DNA of 64,000 bases from Paenibacillus sophorae (GTDB taxonomy: Bacteria > Bacillota > Bacilli > Paenibacillales > Paenibacillaceae), in NCBI RefSeq assembly GCF_018966525.1, contig NZ_CP076607.1, positions 4,402,001-4,466,000 on the forward strand, read 5' to 3'. The notes beneath the pieces were generated by a model. That model did no database searches. It was given only the letters and a program-made list of their open reading frames with translations, and had not been told where the DNA came from. Numbering within the stretch: position 1 is the stretch's first letter; each line of letters opens with the position of its first letter. The position numbers and the translations under genes were made by a program. Shown in pieces: positions 7,674-16,443 of this stretch.

Positions 7674-8129
7674 GTGATAACTATCGCAAATGTTGCAATA
7701 AATGGATCAAAAATAACGGAGTCTATTAAATCTGGGCATGTTACCTACAATATTTACTATTGGCAAGACGGCGATGAATTTACAAGTGGACATTGGAGTT
7801 ATTCGGGGCCGGGATCAACTGGGGCAAAAATTACAGGAACAGTTACTGCTACATCTACAATGAAAGTTAATGGAGTAAGTGTGGCAGTTGTTGGCGATGT
7901 TACAAATGAAACATGGATAGCAGATCCTCCTATCCCATCTGATGATGGATATAATAAATACGTTGCAACATCTCCGACATCTGGTAGTGGTCAAGGTTCG
8001 ATTACTGGTGGAAACAGTAAGAATGTAAAACTAAATGGAAGTCTTATCGCTATAGTTGGTTCAGAAGTAACAACGTGTTTGGGTAATACCACGACTATTG
8101 AGGACGGAAGTTCATTATTTAATATGTAA
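7674..8129 (+). CDS. PAAR-like tail-tip protein
   Basis: About 151 residues. Two internal copies of a PAAR-like strand-turn unit are visible: MKVNGVSVAVVGDVTNETW (~residues 63-81) and VKLNGSLIAIVGSEVTTCLG (~122-142), with a Gly/Ser-rich stretch between. PAAR proteins cap the puncturing spike of contractile injection systems. The neighbours here look siphovirus-like, so a tip role is inference. The start is odd: the Shine-Dalgarno-like AAGGAAGTGAT overlaps the GTG at 7674, and the only well-spaced in-frame codon is ATC at 7683. Initiation is therefore uncertain by up to three codons. Confidence 0.55.
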   Translation: MITIANVAINGSKITESIKSGHVTYNIYYWQDGDEFTSGHWSYSGPGSTGAKITGTVTATSTMKVNGVSVAVVGDVTNETWIADPPIPSDDGYNKYVATSPTSGSGQGSITGGNSKNVKLNGSLIAIVGSEVTTCLGNTTTIEDGSSLFNM

Positions 8130-8143
8130 AGCGAGGTGAATAA

Positions 8144-8764
8144 ATGACAATACGCGACTCCCTCTACTTTTCTTATGCTGGAAAAAAATCTGTCGATTAT
8201 GGAATTTATAATGTAAATATAAATGGCGGAATGCAAGAGGAACCATTTGCGGCTTCACGAGAAATCCAAGAAGAAAAAATAAAAGGTCGTGATCGCCCCT
8301 ATTTCCAAAGTGTTGAAAAGCAGCCACTTCAATTTTCAGTTTCATTTGCTTTTGAAGATGCTTGGGACACACAAAAACTTAGAGAAGTAACAAGATGGCT
8401 GACAGAGCACGATTATTATCAAGAACTATATTTCACTAATGAACTTGGAGTGAACCCAGAAAAGGTTTACTATGCGTTGGCGGTTGATGATTCAACTATA
8501 GTCCATAATTGTCTTCGACAAGGATACGTAAATCTCACCTTTCGCTGTGACGGAGCATATGCTTATTCGCCTATCACAACTTCACCACTGTATAAATGGA
8601 GAGAAAGTACATATTCAAATAATATTACTGATTTTTCTTCTGGTGAAAAAAAGTCAGTTATTGAAGATGTTGAAGGAAATTTAGTTTTGAATCCTCATCG
8701 CACTAAATGGAGTGACTTTTCGCCTACAATGAAGTGGTATGAATTAGATCAACTTTATACATAA
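8144..8764 (+). CDS. Distal tail protein (Dit-like, siphovirus tail component)
   Basis: 206 residues with the Sipho_tail/Dit pattern: SLYFSYAGKKSVDYGIYNVN at the N terminus, a conserved KQPLQFSVSFAF strand, and REVTRWLTEHDYYQELYFTN, then VYYALAVDD and YVNLTFRCDGAYAYSPI. Dit forms the hexameric ring joining the tail tube to the baseplate (SPbeta YomH-type). GAGGTGAATAA before the ATG supports the start. The C-terminal galectin-like domain is short, and the protein at 9440-10075 may supply a related C-terminal half. Confidence 0.75.
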   Translation: MTIRDSLYFSYAGKKSVDYGIYNVNINGGMQEEPFAASREIQEEKIKGRDRPYFQSVEKQPLQFSVSFAFEDAWDTQKLREVTRWLTEHDYYQELYFTNELGVNPEKVYYALAVDDSTIVHNCLRQGYVNLTFRCDGAYAYSPITTSPLYKWRESTYSNNITDFSSGEKKSVIEDVEGNLVLNPHRTKWSDFSPTMKWYELDQLYT

Positions 8765-8796
8765 GAGGTGACCATATTTTAAGAAAGGAGTAAAAA

Positions 8797-9435
8797 ATGT
8801 CAACAACCACTACAAAATTAGGACTTATTAAGCCAGATTATGCAACAGACGAATTAGAATCAACACTGAATGCTCTTGCCTCTAATTTTCAGAAAATTGA
8901 TGATGTATCAACTGATTATGCCGATTCGCCGCCCACTTCTGGCACATGGAATTCAAAACATGTAATTCATGCAAATCTATTATCTATTGGCGGATATGTT
9001 GGATGGATTAATCTTCGCACTGGAGTAGCTGCCCCAAAATGGGGCGGTATACAATCGCATTCTAACGGAGATCATGCAGTTCCAACGAACGATAATGGTC
9101 ATTATTACACATGCATTCAAACTGGCTATTCTGGAATTACAGAACCAATCTTCCCTGTTTCAAATGGCGGAGAGGTTCAAGATACACGAGGAGGCAATAC
9201 CTGGCTAACAAATCATCTGTATAGCGTTAACGATATTGCACTTCCCACTATCAATAATGGAAGATTCTATGTTTGTATCCAACCTGGTGAGTCTGGTGAT
9301 GTTGAACCAAGCTGGTCAACAATAGACGGATCAACAACTTATGACAATAATGCTGTTTGGCATAGTTATAAAATTGCCAGATGGAAAGAGTCTGGAACTG
9401 CTGCACTTTTTAGACCATTTGGAAAGATAGAGTGA
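8797..9435 (+). CDS. Tail fibre/baseplate protein with two CBM5/12-like repeats
   Basis: 212 residues starting after AAAGGAG. The N terminus (STTTTKLGLIKPDYATDE...LNALASNFQKIDDV) matches the start of many phage baseplate-attached fibre proteins. Two similar ~45-residue units follow, built around NGHYYTCIQTGYSGITEPIF (~residues 100-120) and NGRFYVCIQPGESGDVEPSW (~155-175). The pattern G.(F/Y)Y.C...G.SG..EP.W is common in carbohydrate-contacting phage proteins. It probably binds the cell surface. Confidence 0.6.
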   Translation: MSTTTTKLGLIKPDYATDELESTLNALASNFQKIDDVSTDYADSPPTSGTWNSKHVIHANLLSIGGYVGWINLRTGVAAPKWGGIQSHSNGDHAVPTNDNGHYYTCIQTGYSGITEPIFPVSNGGEVQDTRGGNTWLTNHLYSVNDIALPTINNGRFYVCIQPGESGDVEPSWSTIDGSTTYDNNAVWHSYKIARWKESGTAALFRPFGKIE

Positions 9436-9439
9436 TTAT

Positions 9440-10075
9440 ATGAGCAGATGGATACAATTAATAAATTTAAGCGGAATATATACCTCTCCCCCATTTTCAA
9501 TTCCTATTGAAGCAGATGGAGTTATAAGTAAAGTTTCATGGGATGCTGATACACCAGAAGGAAGTTCTATTGTTGTTCAAACACGATATACAACAGACGG
9601 TTACAATTGGTCTGAATGGCGAAACTGCACAAACAATGGACAAATCCCCGAAGTTAATGAAGATATGAGTTTGTATAACTTACAACTTGTCTTCAGAGTT
9701 TTATTTAATTCAAGTTCATATGACACATCCCCAAAGTTCAAGAATATTGCTTTTGATTTTGAGCCTGTCATAGTGTTTAACAATGATGGTGATAAAATTT
9801 GTAACCCTGAAATATGGATTACAAAAGTTGAAAATGGCGATTTTAGTATCGTTAATTTATCGCATAACAATGATGAGTTTAAATTTGCATCGCTAGTCAA
9901 TAATGAAACGGTTTATGTTAACAACGAAACACAAGATATTCAGACAAGTCTAGCAGTTACATATCGATATAAAGATTTTAATGATAATTATCTATCCTTT
10001 CCAATAGGTAAGAATGTTTTGAAAATTAATGGAAAAGCAGATATTAAGTTTCGTTATCAATTTAAATTTGCATAG
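9440..10075 (+). CDS. Baseplate/tail protein with Dit-C-terminal-like domain
   Basis: 211 residues, four bases after the previous stop. The first half (SPPFSIPIEADGVISKVSWD...TTDGYNWSEW...SPKFKNIAFDFEP) is a beta-sandwich also recognisable in the protein at 12900-13475 (YKIYTQSSPNGFTWSEWQEI). The second half ends YLSFPIGKNVLKINGKADIK followed by FRYQFKFA, which resembles the end of Sipho_tail C-terminal domains. No strong Shine-Dalgarno is seen, so translational coupling is likely. Probably structural. Confidence 0.5.
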   Translation: MSRWIQLINLSGIYTSPPFSIPIEADGVISKVSWDADTPEGSSIVVQTRYTTDGYNWSEWRNCTNNGQIPEVNEDMSLYNLQLVFRVLFNSSSYDTSPKFKNIAFDFEPVIVFNNDGDKICNPEIWITKVENGDFSIVNLSHNNDEFKFASLVNNETVYVNNETQDIQTSLAVTYRYKDFNDNYLSFPIGKNVLKINGKADIKFRYQFKFA

Positions 10076-10090
10076 TAAGGAGGTGATTAT

Positions 10091-11242
10091 TTGCCAGATT
10101 TAATTACTCAACTACAATATAACGATCCGCTAGTTATTGTTGCTCGAAAAGGAACAACTGGAGATCCGTTTAAAGAAAGAACGGATTCTTTGCCTATTAT
10201 TAATGGGATTATTACTTTGTGGGAAATTCCATCAATAACTGAACGTGTAACCATTGCTGGGATGATTGAAATTGATCAGGAAATTTTTGAACAAAGAAAA
10301 GTAATCGCTGAGAATGAATTTCTCGTCCATTACTCAACTGGCGTAGTACAATTTCATTCATCGCTTGAAGGAACAACTAAGTTATGTCGGTATAAGGGTC
10401 GCGGCTTAATTATGTATCCTGCTTCCAGAATCTACGCGATGATTAGCCGTAATCCAGATGTTGTTACTACCCTACAGGATTATATTACTGAAATTGAAAT
10501 AAAGCTTGCTGAAAATACTGACTTAATTAACAGAGTTGAAAGCTTATTATTAGAAACCAGATTGGTGATTGATGAATCAAGATTGTCAACCGATAATGCT
10601 AATACTGCTGCGCAAGCTGCAAATAACGCTGCTGATTTAGCATTAGATGCCTATAATACTACTCGTCTAGTGTTTAAAAATCCTGTCGCAAGAGAGCAAG
10701 ACTTACATACTACATACCCCTTTCCGTCTGTTGGTTGGACGGTACAAACATATACGAATGGTAAAAGGTATCGGTTTGACGGTAATGACTGGATTGAAAT
10801 TGATGTATTTGGCTCTAATCTACAGGCGGTTAATGAGTTTAAAGATGGATTGATGACTATTGCAGATTATTTAAAACTAAAGTCATACCCAGATTCTATG
10901 AAAGATAGAATCATATCATTTTCTCTCCCCGATGCAGTTCAGGGTGTAATTGAGAACTTTATACCCTTTCCATTTAATGGACAACTGATTGAAATGACTG
11001 GATATTGTGAAATTGCTGGAGAGATGGTAACAGAAATATCTTTAGAGAGATCGAGAAACTTGTTGAATTGGACAGAAATTACTAGCCGAAGATTGAGATT
11101 CCAACCGAATCAACATTTTGATGATAAGTTAGTCACTTTTAATAACAACACCATTGAATCTGGAGATATTTTTCGGATTAATATGAACACTCAAGGATTA
11201 GGAATTTATAACATAACTATTAATTTGAAAATACGAATATAA
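10091..11242 (+). CDS. Baseplate/fibre protein with central coiled coil
   Basis: 383 residues from TTG 10091, seven bases after AAGGAGG. The N-terminal ~125 residues are a beta-rich anchor domain (IINGIITLWEIPSITERVTI). A heptad-like helical region follows (~135-195, YITEIEIKLAENTDLINRVE and STDNANTAAQAANNAADLAL). The distal domain is beta-rich (FNGQLIEMTGYCEIAGEMVT...NITINLKIRI). This anchor-stalk-head layout is that of upper-baseplate (BppU-like) or receptor-binding proteins. Confidence 0.55.
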   Translation: MPDLITQLQYNDPLVIVARKGTTGDPFKERTDSLPIINGIITLWEIPSITERVTIAGMIEIDQEIFEQRKVIAENEFLVHYSTGVVQFHSSLEGTTKLCRYKGRGLIMYPASRIYAMISRNPDVVTTLQDYITEIEIKLAENTDLINRVESLLLETRLVIDESRLSTDNANTAAQAANNAADLALDAYNTTRLVFKNPVAREQDLHTTYPFPSVGWTVQTYTNGKRYRFDGNDWIEIDVFGSNLQAVNEFKDGLMTIADYLKLKSYPDSMKDRIISFSLPDAVQGVIENFIPFPFNGQLIEMTGYCEIAGEMVTEISLERSRNLLNWTEITSRRLRFQPNQHFDDKLVTFNNNTIESGDIFRINMNTQGLGIYNITINLKIRI

Positions 11243-11262
11243 ATAAAGGAGAAAATACATAT

Positions 11263-11802
11263 ATGAATCCAATTGTGAGCTGGTATAACGCGACAAACGC
11301 TGCACCTGTAACAACACCTTTTAATTTTGGGGTTATCGATGCAGATGACCTATCCACCGTTTTTACTTTTAATATTTGGAATAATAAAGGTGGAGCAACC
11401 GATGTCTCTAAGATGGAAGACTGCACAATTACCACTCGTGACATGAGTGGTGGTTTGGGAAATACAGTTGGAAGTGAAATCGAAGTAGTTAAGAATAACT
11501 GGTTTCACTGCCAAGTTGACTCCCTTGGTGAAACCGATCTTACACAAGAATCTAGCCGTATTGGTAAAGATTATTCAAAACCGATTGGTACTACAGGTTC
11601 TACAACCAAGGATAACTCAGGAGCAAGTTACCCAACTCCAATTACTCCTGCCGCAAGAGAGATTTTAGGAGTGAAAAATAATGGAGTTCCAATTGACGCC
11701 GCTGGTAACTTTGTAACAGTAAGTCTGCAAGCCGATGTGCCTCTTGAAGCTAAGAGTGGACAGCAAGCGTTTAAAATTCGGGTTTCTTACCGTTACGTTT
11801 AA
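11263..11802 (+). CDS. Phage structural protein, unknown domain
   Basis: 179 residues after AAAGGAG. Entirely beta-like composition, no signal peptide (MNPIVSWYNATNAAPVTTPF; VTVSLQADVPLEAKSGQQAF...RVSYRYV). No family recognised with confidence. Its place between fibre genes, and an ending that resembles tube or decoration proteins, suggest a virion component. Confidence 0.5.
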   Translation: MNPIVSWYNATNAAPVTTPFNFGVIDADDLSTVFTFNIWNNKGGATDVSKMEDCTITTRDMSGGLGNTVGSEIEVVKNNWFHCQVDSLGETDLTQESSRIGKDYSKPIGTTGSTTKDNSGASYPTPITPAAREILGVKNNGVPIDAAGNFVTVSLQADVPLEAKSGQQAFKIRVSYRYV

Positions 11803-11828
11803 GAAATAAAAAATACATAATTTACATT

Positions 11829-11856
11829 AGAGACACATTTATTTGTGTCTCTTTAG
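11829..11856 (+). terminator. Terminator-like hairpin within the tail operon
   Basis: AGAGACAC (11829-11836) pairs perfectly with GTGTCTCT (11845-11852), followed by TT. The T-run is short, so it may only attenuate transcription. Confidence 0.65.
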
Positions 11857-11891
11857 TTTTTAAAATCTCACAATACAATGGGAGGAAGTTT

Positions 11892-12515
11892 ATGATTTTA
11901 GGAAATTCACAGTACAGGTATTCTCCTGTGAAAGAAGCACAAAATTTTGTTTGGGTTGCGGACTATATGGATGGCACATATTTGTCTGAATATAACTTGG
12001 ACGACAGAATAAAGAACGACTACTATCAAATAGATAAACATAAGCTAATTAGGTTTGGATTAATAGGTATGGGATCACAAATCTATTTCGATGTTGCAAA
12101 TGGAATATTCAATGTAAATAAAAACCGAATACAGGTATCCTACGTTGCTAATGGTGTTGAATATCCATTAACAGGTAGGGCATTTTTATATAATGACATT
12201 ACCCAATATAAGAGAGCTTGGGGTGATGGCAAACTCTTATCAAAAACCGCTAGTGGTAGAATCAGAAACAATATCATTGAACATGTTATTGGCTACAAAA
12301 AAGCAATGGACTTAGCTAATGTTAATATTAATTTTAAAAACTTACTGCATATCCCTCAAAATAAAAATACGCCTCCTTTTTTAGAAATAAAAATATCCGT
12401 AGATAAGGAATTAGATGGTGAATTGATTTTTAGAGTCAATGGCTTAATTGCAAACAAACTACATGCACCTTTACTAAAAAATCGTGCAGGAGTTTATAAT
12501 TGGGAACTAATTTAA
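11892..12515 (+). CDS. Uncharacterised phage protein of the fibre cluster
   Basis: 207 residues with GGGAGG eight bases before the ATG. No recognised family. Mixed alpha/beta composition with a charged middle (YKRAWGDGKLLSKTASGRIR) and a hydrophobic beta-rich end. Its position between baseplate and discoidin fibre genes suggests a structural or assembly role. Confidence 0.5.
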   Translation: MILGNSQYRYSPVKEAQNFVWVADYMDGTYLSEYNLDDRIKNDYYQIDKHKLIRFGLIGMGSQIYFDVANGIFNVNKNRIQVSYVANGVEYPLTGRAFLYNDITQYKRAWGDGKLLSKTASGRIRNNIIEHVIGYKKAMDLANVNINFKNLLHIPQNKNTPPFLEIKISVDKELDGELIFRVNGLIANKLHAPLLKNRAGVYNWELI

Positions 12516-12534
12516 CTCAAAGGAATGATATATA

Positions 12535-12885
12535 ATGGAAGGATTTTATACGGATGCATATGGGCGAGTTTGGGGAAACAAGACAGTTGATGAAACGGTT
12601 GTAATCACTTCATCTAACAATGAAATTACTATTTCATCTGCTGAAGATACATATACTTTTAGCGTTCCAACGGGAATATATAAATCCATGTATGTTACAA
12701 GTAGTTCAGAACTTGTAGACGCGATACACACAACTATACAGTCAAACTCCTACCCTATTGATGTCTTTTTGGGTGGACTCCACAATGATGTAAAATACAA
12801 TTCTATTGTTTTTAGACTCTCTGACGGTACGGAAATTACCAGTATTAGCGGAACATTCTTTGATAACTTCTTCAACTCCATATAA
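12535..12885 (+). CDS. Small phage protein, beta-rich
   Basis: 116 residues after AAAGGAATGATATA. Begins MEGFYTDAYGRVWGNKTVDE and has alternating hydrophobic strands (VVITSSNNEITISSAEDTYT). No family recognised. Tight spacing to both neighbours (19 and 14 bases) places it in the fibre operon. Confidence 0.5.
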   Translation: MEGFYTDAYGRVWGNKTVDETVVITSSNNEITISSAEDTYTFSVPTGIYKSMYVTSSSELVDAIHTTIQSNSYPIDVFLGGLHNDVKYNSIVFRLSDGTEITSISGTFFDNFFNSI

Positions 12886-12899
12886 AGGTTGGTGAATAA

Positions 12900-13475
12900 A
12901 TGGCTACACAAGAAATAGGGATACCGATTGATTTAAGCAAAGGGATATTCAATAATACGGTATTTCTTAATGGAAAATTGCAGTTAATTGAACTCGCTAA
13001 AGATGATAATGATGTTCCAATTTATCCACCTGAAGGTTATTGGATATCAGAATCTATTAGAGTTGCCGACAAGGTTACATCTTTTAAGTATATTGCAAAA
13101 AGCATCACTGGATCAGGAAGTTATAAAATTTATACCCAATCATCACCCAACGGATTTACTTGGTCTGAGTGGCAAGAGATTAATTATACTAACGGAAGCA
13201 TACTTACGCCTGTTGGATATTATGCAAAAATAAAAATATTTATATATGCGGGAAACACTAACGTGACTTTTACTATTGATGATTTTGCCGTAGTGGATAA
13301 ATATATAAATCCATATATCAACTCATCTTACGGAGTTTTGGAACTGAAAAAATCATACACCTCTCCCCTAGTCATTGATGGGTCATGGGCAGATGATGGA
13401 GTTTTAATGAAAAGCTCTGTAATACAAAAAACGAATTATAAAAAGATAGATAAAATAGAAATTTCTACCCAGTAG
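12900..13475 (+). CDS. Phage fibre-cluster protein related to 9440-10075
   Basis: 191 residues. The core YKIYTQSSPNGFTWSEWQEI and the downstream beta-sandwich align by eye with the first half of the protein at 9440-10075. The ending (KTNYKKIDKIEISTQ) resembles the C-terminal tails of the discoidin proteins downstream (IDLNKYFEIQKLNMK; IDLSKRKINKILFQ), which suggests a shared docking or chaperone tail. It is the first member of a run of related fibre genes. Confidence 0.5.
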   Translation: MATQEIGIPIDLSKGIFNNTVFLNGKLQLIELAKDDNDVPIYPPEGYWISESIRVADKVTSFKYIAKSITGSGSYKIYTQSSPNGFTWSEWQEINYTNGSILTPVGYYAKIKIFIYAGNTNVTFTIDDFAVVDKYINPYINSSYGVLELKKSYTSPLVIDGSWADDGVLMKSSVIQKTNYKKIDKIEISTQ

Positions 13476-13496
13476 GAGAAAATAGAGGTGATATAG

Positions 13497-14606
13497 ATGG
13501 CGATTCCGGCAAGCACAGGTCAACTTCGAACAAAAATAAGTAATATGGAGATTGGCGATTATATTATTTGCAAATATGTCGCTTCAAGCGGTGTAGTAGG
13601 AACCTTCAGCGAATTAGGAACTAGTGTAGCTGCTGAGATTTCGACTTCTGCCGCAGCCGCGCCGAACGGGGCTTTTTATTTTGTGAAAATTGATAAAGGT
13701 TTGCTTTGTAGTGATCGTGTAATTCAACATACAATTTCATGGGATACGCTTAATGCAGCCAAAGTCATTCAAGGTTTGCCCTGGGCTGCTGACAATTTAA
13801 TCCCAACCATGACAAGCAATACTACCCCCAGCGGTATAGTGAGCGCAAGTAGTTTTTGGACCAATGATCCGAGGTATGATGCATGGAAAGCTTTTGAGCC
13901 ACTTACTAGCGCTGATTATGCATGGTATTCAGGTGCGATGCCTACAGTTGGTTCTCCGCAAGATATAGCATATGATTTTGGTTCGCCTAAAAAAATTGGA
14001 ATGTTCAGGATTACTGCGCCCACCAATACAAACGCAAGCCCCAAAACATTTACGTTTGAAGGATGGGATGGATCGCAATGGATAGTGATCCAGAGTTATT
14101 CGTTAGGGACTTCGTGGTCGGCTGGGGAAAAGAAAACGTTCTATGCAAACAACTCGGAATTCTTTAACAAATATCGCATTAATATAACTGCAAATGACGG
14201 AAATACTTCTTACACAGGTATAAGTTATCTTGAAATGTCAGAAACAGGAGGAAACATCCGTTCTTTTTCGGGTGGGGTAGCACCACTAGATACAAACCAG
14301 GGAGCATCGACTTCTGGTGACAAAGGATTGGGTGGGTGGCCCATCAATAACGAATGGGATCGCTTTGTCGCGAACTTCCCTTCTGCAAAAATTCAGTCAG
14401 GAAAAACATTAGATGACGTTTTTCATTGGAAGAATATATATACATGGTCACAAGAAACTCCAATTCTGGCGTGGGGCGCAAATACTTTACGCATTCTTCG
14501 CGGTGGTGGAACAGCAACAGAAAAAGCTATAGCCAGCACTGCATCTTCAGTGGCAAGTACTAGCTATGGCTTTCGACCATTTTTGGAATATAAGGAGGTG
14601 TACTAG
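13497..14606 (+). CDS. Discoidin-domain (F5/8 type C) phage adhesin 1
   Basis: 369 residues. An N-terminal ~95-residue module (IGDYIICKYVASSGVVGTFS...APNGAFYFVKIDKG) is shared with the next gene. The F5/8 type C domain spans ~98-255 (LIPTMTSNTTPSGIVSASSF, WKAFEP, TFTFEGWDGSQWIVIQSYSL, YRINITANDG). A C-terminal module ends STSYGFRPFLEYKE. Such domains bind sugars, consistent with receptor recognition. GTAGGAG and GAGGTGATATAG both precede the ATG. Its stop sits directly on the next start (TAG-ATG). Confidence 0.7.
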   Translation: MAIPASTGQLRTKISNMEIGDYIICKYVASSGVVGTFSELGTSVAAEISTSAAAAPNGAFYFVKIDKGLLCSDRVIQHTISWDTLNAAKVIQGLPWAADNLIPTMTSNTTPSGIVSASSFWTNDPRYDAWKAFEPLTSADYAWYSGAMPTVGSPQDIAYDFGSPKKIGMFRITAPTNTNASPKTFTFEGWDGSQWIVIQSYSLGTSWSAGEKKTFYANNSEFFNKYRINITANDGNTSYTGISYLEMSETGGNIRSFSGGVAPLDTNQGASTSGDKGLGGWPINNEWDRFVANFPSAKIQSGKTLDDVFHWKNIYTWSQETPILAWGANTLRILRGGGTATEKAIASTASSVASTSYGFRPFLEYKEVY

Positions 14607-16334
14607 ATGGCTACAATTGGACAAGCTTTAACTACACCCGAAGCTGGTTGGAAACGATATGAGGAAACAAGTGCTTCATTCAAGTATTTTGGGTCGTCTT
14701 GGGTGACTAGTACGTCTGCAAATTACTCAGGAGGAGCGAGTAAGTATACAACAACGGCAAGCTTGCATTCTGTATCATTTAAATTTACAGGGCCTAAGTT
14801 GAGAATCGTATCCTATAGAGGCACAGACCGCAACCCCGCTATTAACCTCGTTATTGATGGTGTATCGTACACATACTCTGCTCAAGGAGTCGCAGGTAGT
14901 ATGATACTATTATTTGATAAGACTGACTTGACAAATGGGACACATACAGTTGTTGTTTCCGCTAATGATGCATCTGCTACTAAGATATTTGAGTGGGATG
15001 CTATTGATATAGACTCAACAGGTCGCCTTTATCATCCAGACGAAGTAACTGATCCAAAAGATTTGGTGGTTGGCAAACGAATCCGCTGCCATTATTCGGC
15101 TTCTTCTAATGTAGTGGGTGCATTTAGCGGGTTAGGACAAGAAACATCGGATTTTATTCCTGTTGCAAGTTCTGCGACACCTAATGGCGATTTCTACTAT
15201 ATTATGTGTGAAGATTTTAATAAAAATAAGATTTTAGTTGCAGATAGAAATGTCCAAAGCAATATATCATGGGATGTATTGAACTCAGCGGGAATTGCTT
15301 CGGGTAGTGGAATACAAAATATTTTAAATGCCATACCAAATATAACATCTGATACTAGTTCTCTCGGTATAGTTACTTCTGATAGTTTATATGCTAATAC
15401 ATCATGGGCACGGTGGAAAGCTTTTGACGGTAATGGGGCTGTTGCTAATCATTATGGATGGTGCGGGGCAGTAATAAATAGTGGGTGGCTCGCTTATGAT
15501 TTCATAGTTCCTAAAATAATTAATTCGTATAGTTTATTGCCAAGTCAAGCGTCACCTTCAGTAAACAACGGATGTATGCCTAAAAACTGGACATTCGAAG
15601 GTTGGAATGGAAGTCAATGGATTGTTCTCCATCAGGTAACAAATGAACCATCATGGGGAACTGCGGCTGTAACAACGACGAGGGTTTATAATTTTAATAA
15701 TACAACCCCGTATTCAAAATATAGAATCAACATATCAGCAACTATTAGCGGAACTTATGAGCCTGTTATTGGACAAATGGGAATGTTTGAGAATACAAAC
15801 TACTCCAATACAACTCGTCTTCTTACAGGTGGCATAACATCTACTGATAAAGATAATGAATGGGATAAATATATTGTCAACTCAACGTTGGGCGGTACAA
15901 TCACGGCAGGAGATAACAACGTATGGAGCTGGAGTGGAATATACAGTTGGGCATCTACAACAACCGCTGCTGGTGGTTATAGAGTAATAAGAGGTAGCGG
16001 TTTGGCTAATAGCTATTCGAATCTAGCAACAAGTTCTACTGCTGGATTCCGTCCAGTTCTTATCATTGAATCTAACCCACAAACCAGATTTTTAATTAAA
16101 GATCAAAACGAATATAAAACTTTTGAAACATCATGGAACACGATATCAACAACTTTACCTTCAAAAGATACTTTTATTAGTGATGGCATAACAGACTTAG
16201 CAATTTTAAATCGAAAAGCGACAATAATCCATCAAGTAATGTCTAATAATGGAACGTTAGGTAACGGCAAGACTTTTAAGACAACAATTGATTTAAATAA
16301 ATATTTTGAAATTCAGAAATTAAATATGAAGTAG
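14607..16334 (+). CDS. Discoidin-domain phage adhesin 2 (with extra N-terminal beta-sandwich)
   Basis: 575 residues. Residues ~1-135 form an additional CBM-like beta-sandwich (YFGSSWVTSTSANYSGGASK ... INLVIDGVSYTYSAQGVAGS). Then come the same N module (VGKRIRCHYSASSNVVGAFS) and a discoidin domain (~245-395; PKNWTFEGWNGSQWIVLHQV, SKYRINISA). A module ending SSTAGFRPVLIIES and a tail GKTFKTTIDLNKYFEIQKLN complete it. AAGGAGGTG precedes the ATG. It looks like gene 1 with two added domains, i.e. duplication followed by domain accretion. Confidence 0.7.
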   Translation: MATIGQALTTPEAGWKRYEETSASFKYFGSSWVTSTSANYSGGASKYTTTASLHSVSFKFTGPKLRIVSYRGTDRNPAINLVIDGVSYTYSAQGVAGSMILLFDKTDLTNGTHTVVVSANDASATKIFEWDAIDIDSTGRLYHPDEVTDPKDLVVGKRIRCHYSASSNVVGAFSGLGQETSDFIPVASSATPNGDFYYIMCEDFNKNKILVADRNVQSNISWDVLNSAGIASGSGIQNILNAIPNITSDTSSLGIVTSDSLYANTSWARWKAFDGNGAVANHYGWCGAVINSGWLAYDFIVPKIINSYSLLPSQASPSVNNGCMPKNWTFEGWNGSQWIVLHQVTNEPSWGTAAVTTTRVYNFNNTTPYSKYRINISATISGTYEPVIGQMGMFENTNYSNTTRLLTGGITSTDKDNEWDKYIVNSTLGGTITAGDNNVWSWSGIYSWASTTTAAGGYRVIRGSGLANSYSNLATSSTAGFRPVLIIESNPQTRFLIKDQNEYKTFETSWNTISTTLPSKDTFISDGITDLAILNRKATIIHQVMSNNGTLGNGKTFKTTIDLNKYFEIQKLNMK

Positions 16335-16356
16335 GGCGAAACGCTCTACTTCTTTT
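16328..16356 (+). terminator. Terminator-like hairpin overlapping the stop of adhesin 2
   Basis: GAAGTAGGGCG (16328-16338) pairs with CGCTCTACTTC (16342-16352) over an AAA loop, then TTTT. The stop codon lies in the stem. A homologous hairpin follows adhesin 3. Confidence 0.7.
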
Positions 16357-16443
16357 ATTTTGCTAAAATAACGATTTTACTTTGAAATAGACAGTTTAAA
16401 ACCTAGTTGTAACAAGGTTTTAAAGAGATAGGAGAGTGAGAGA

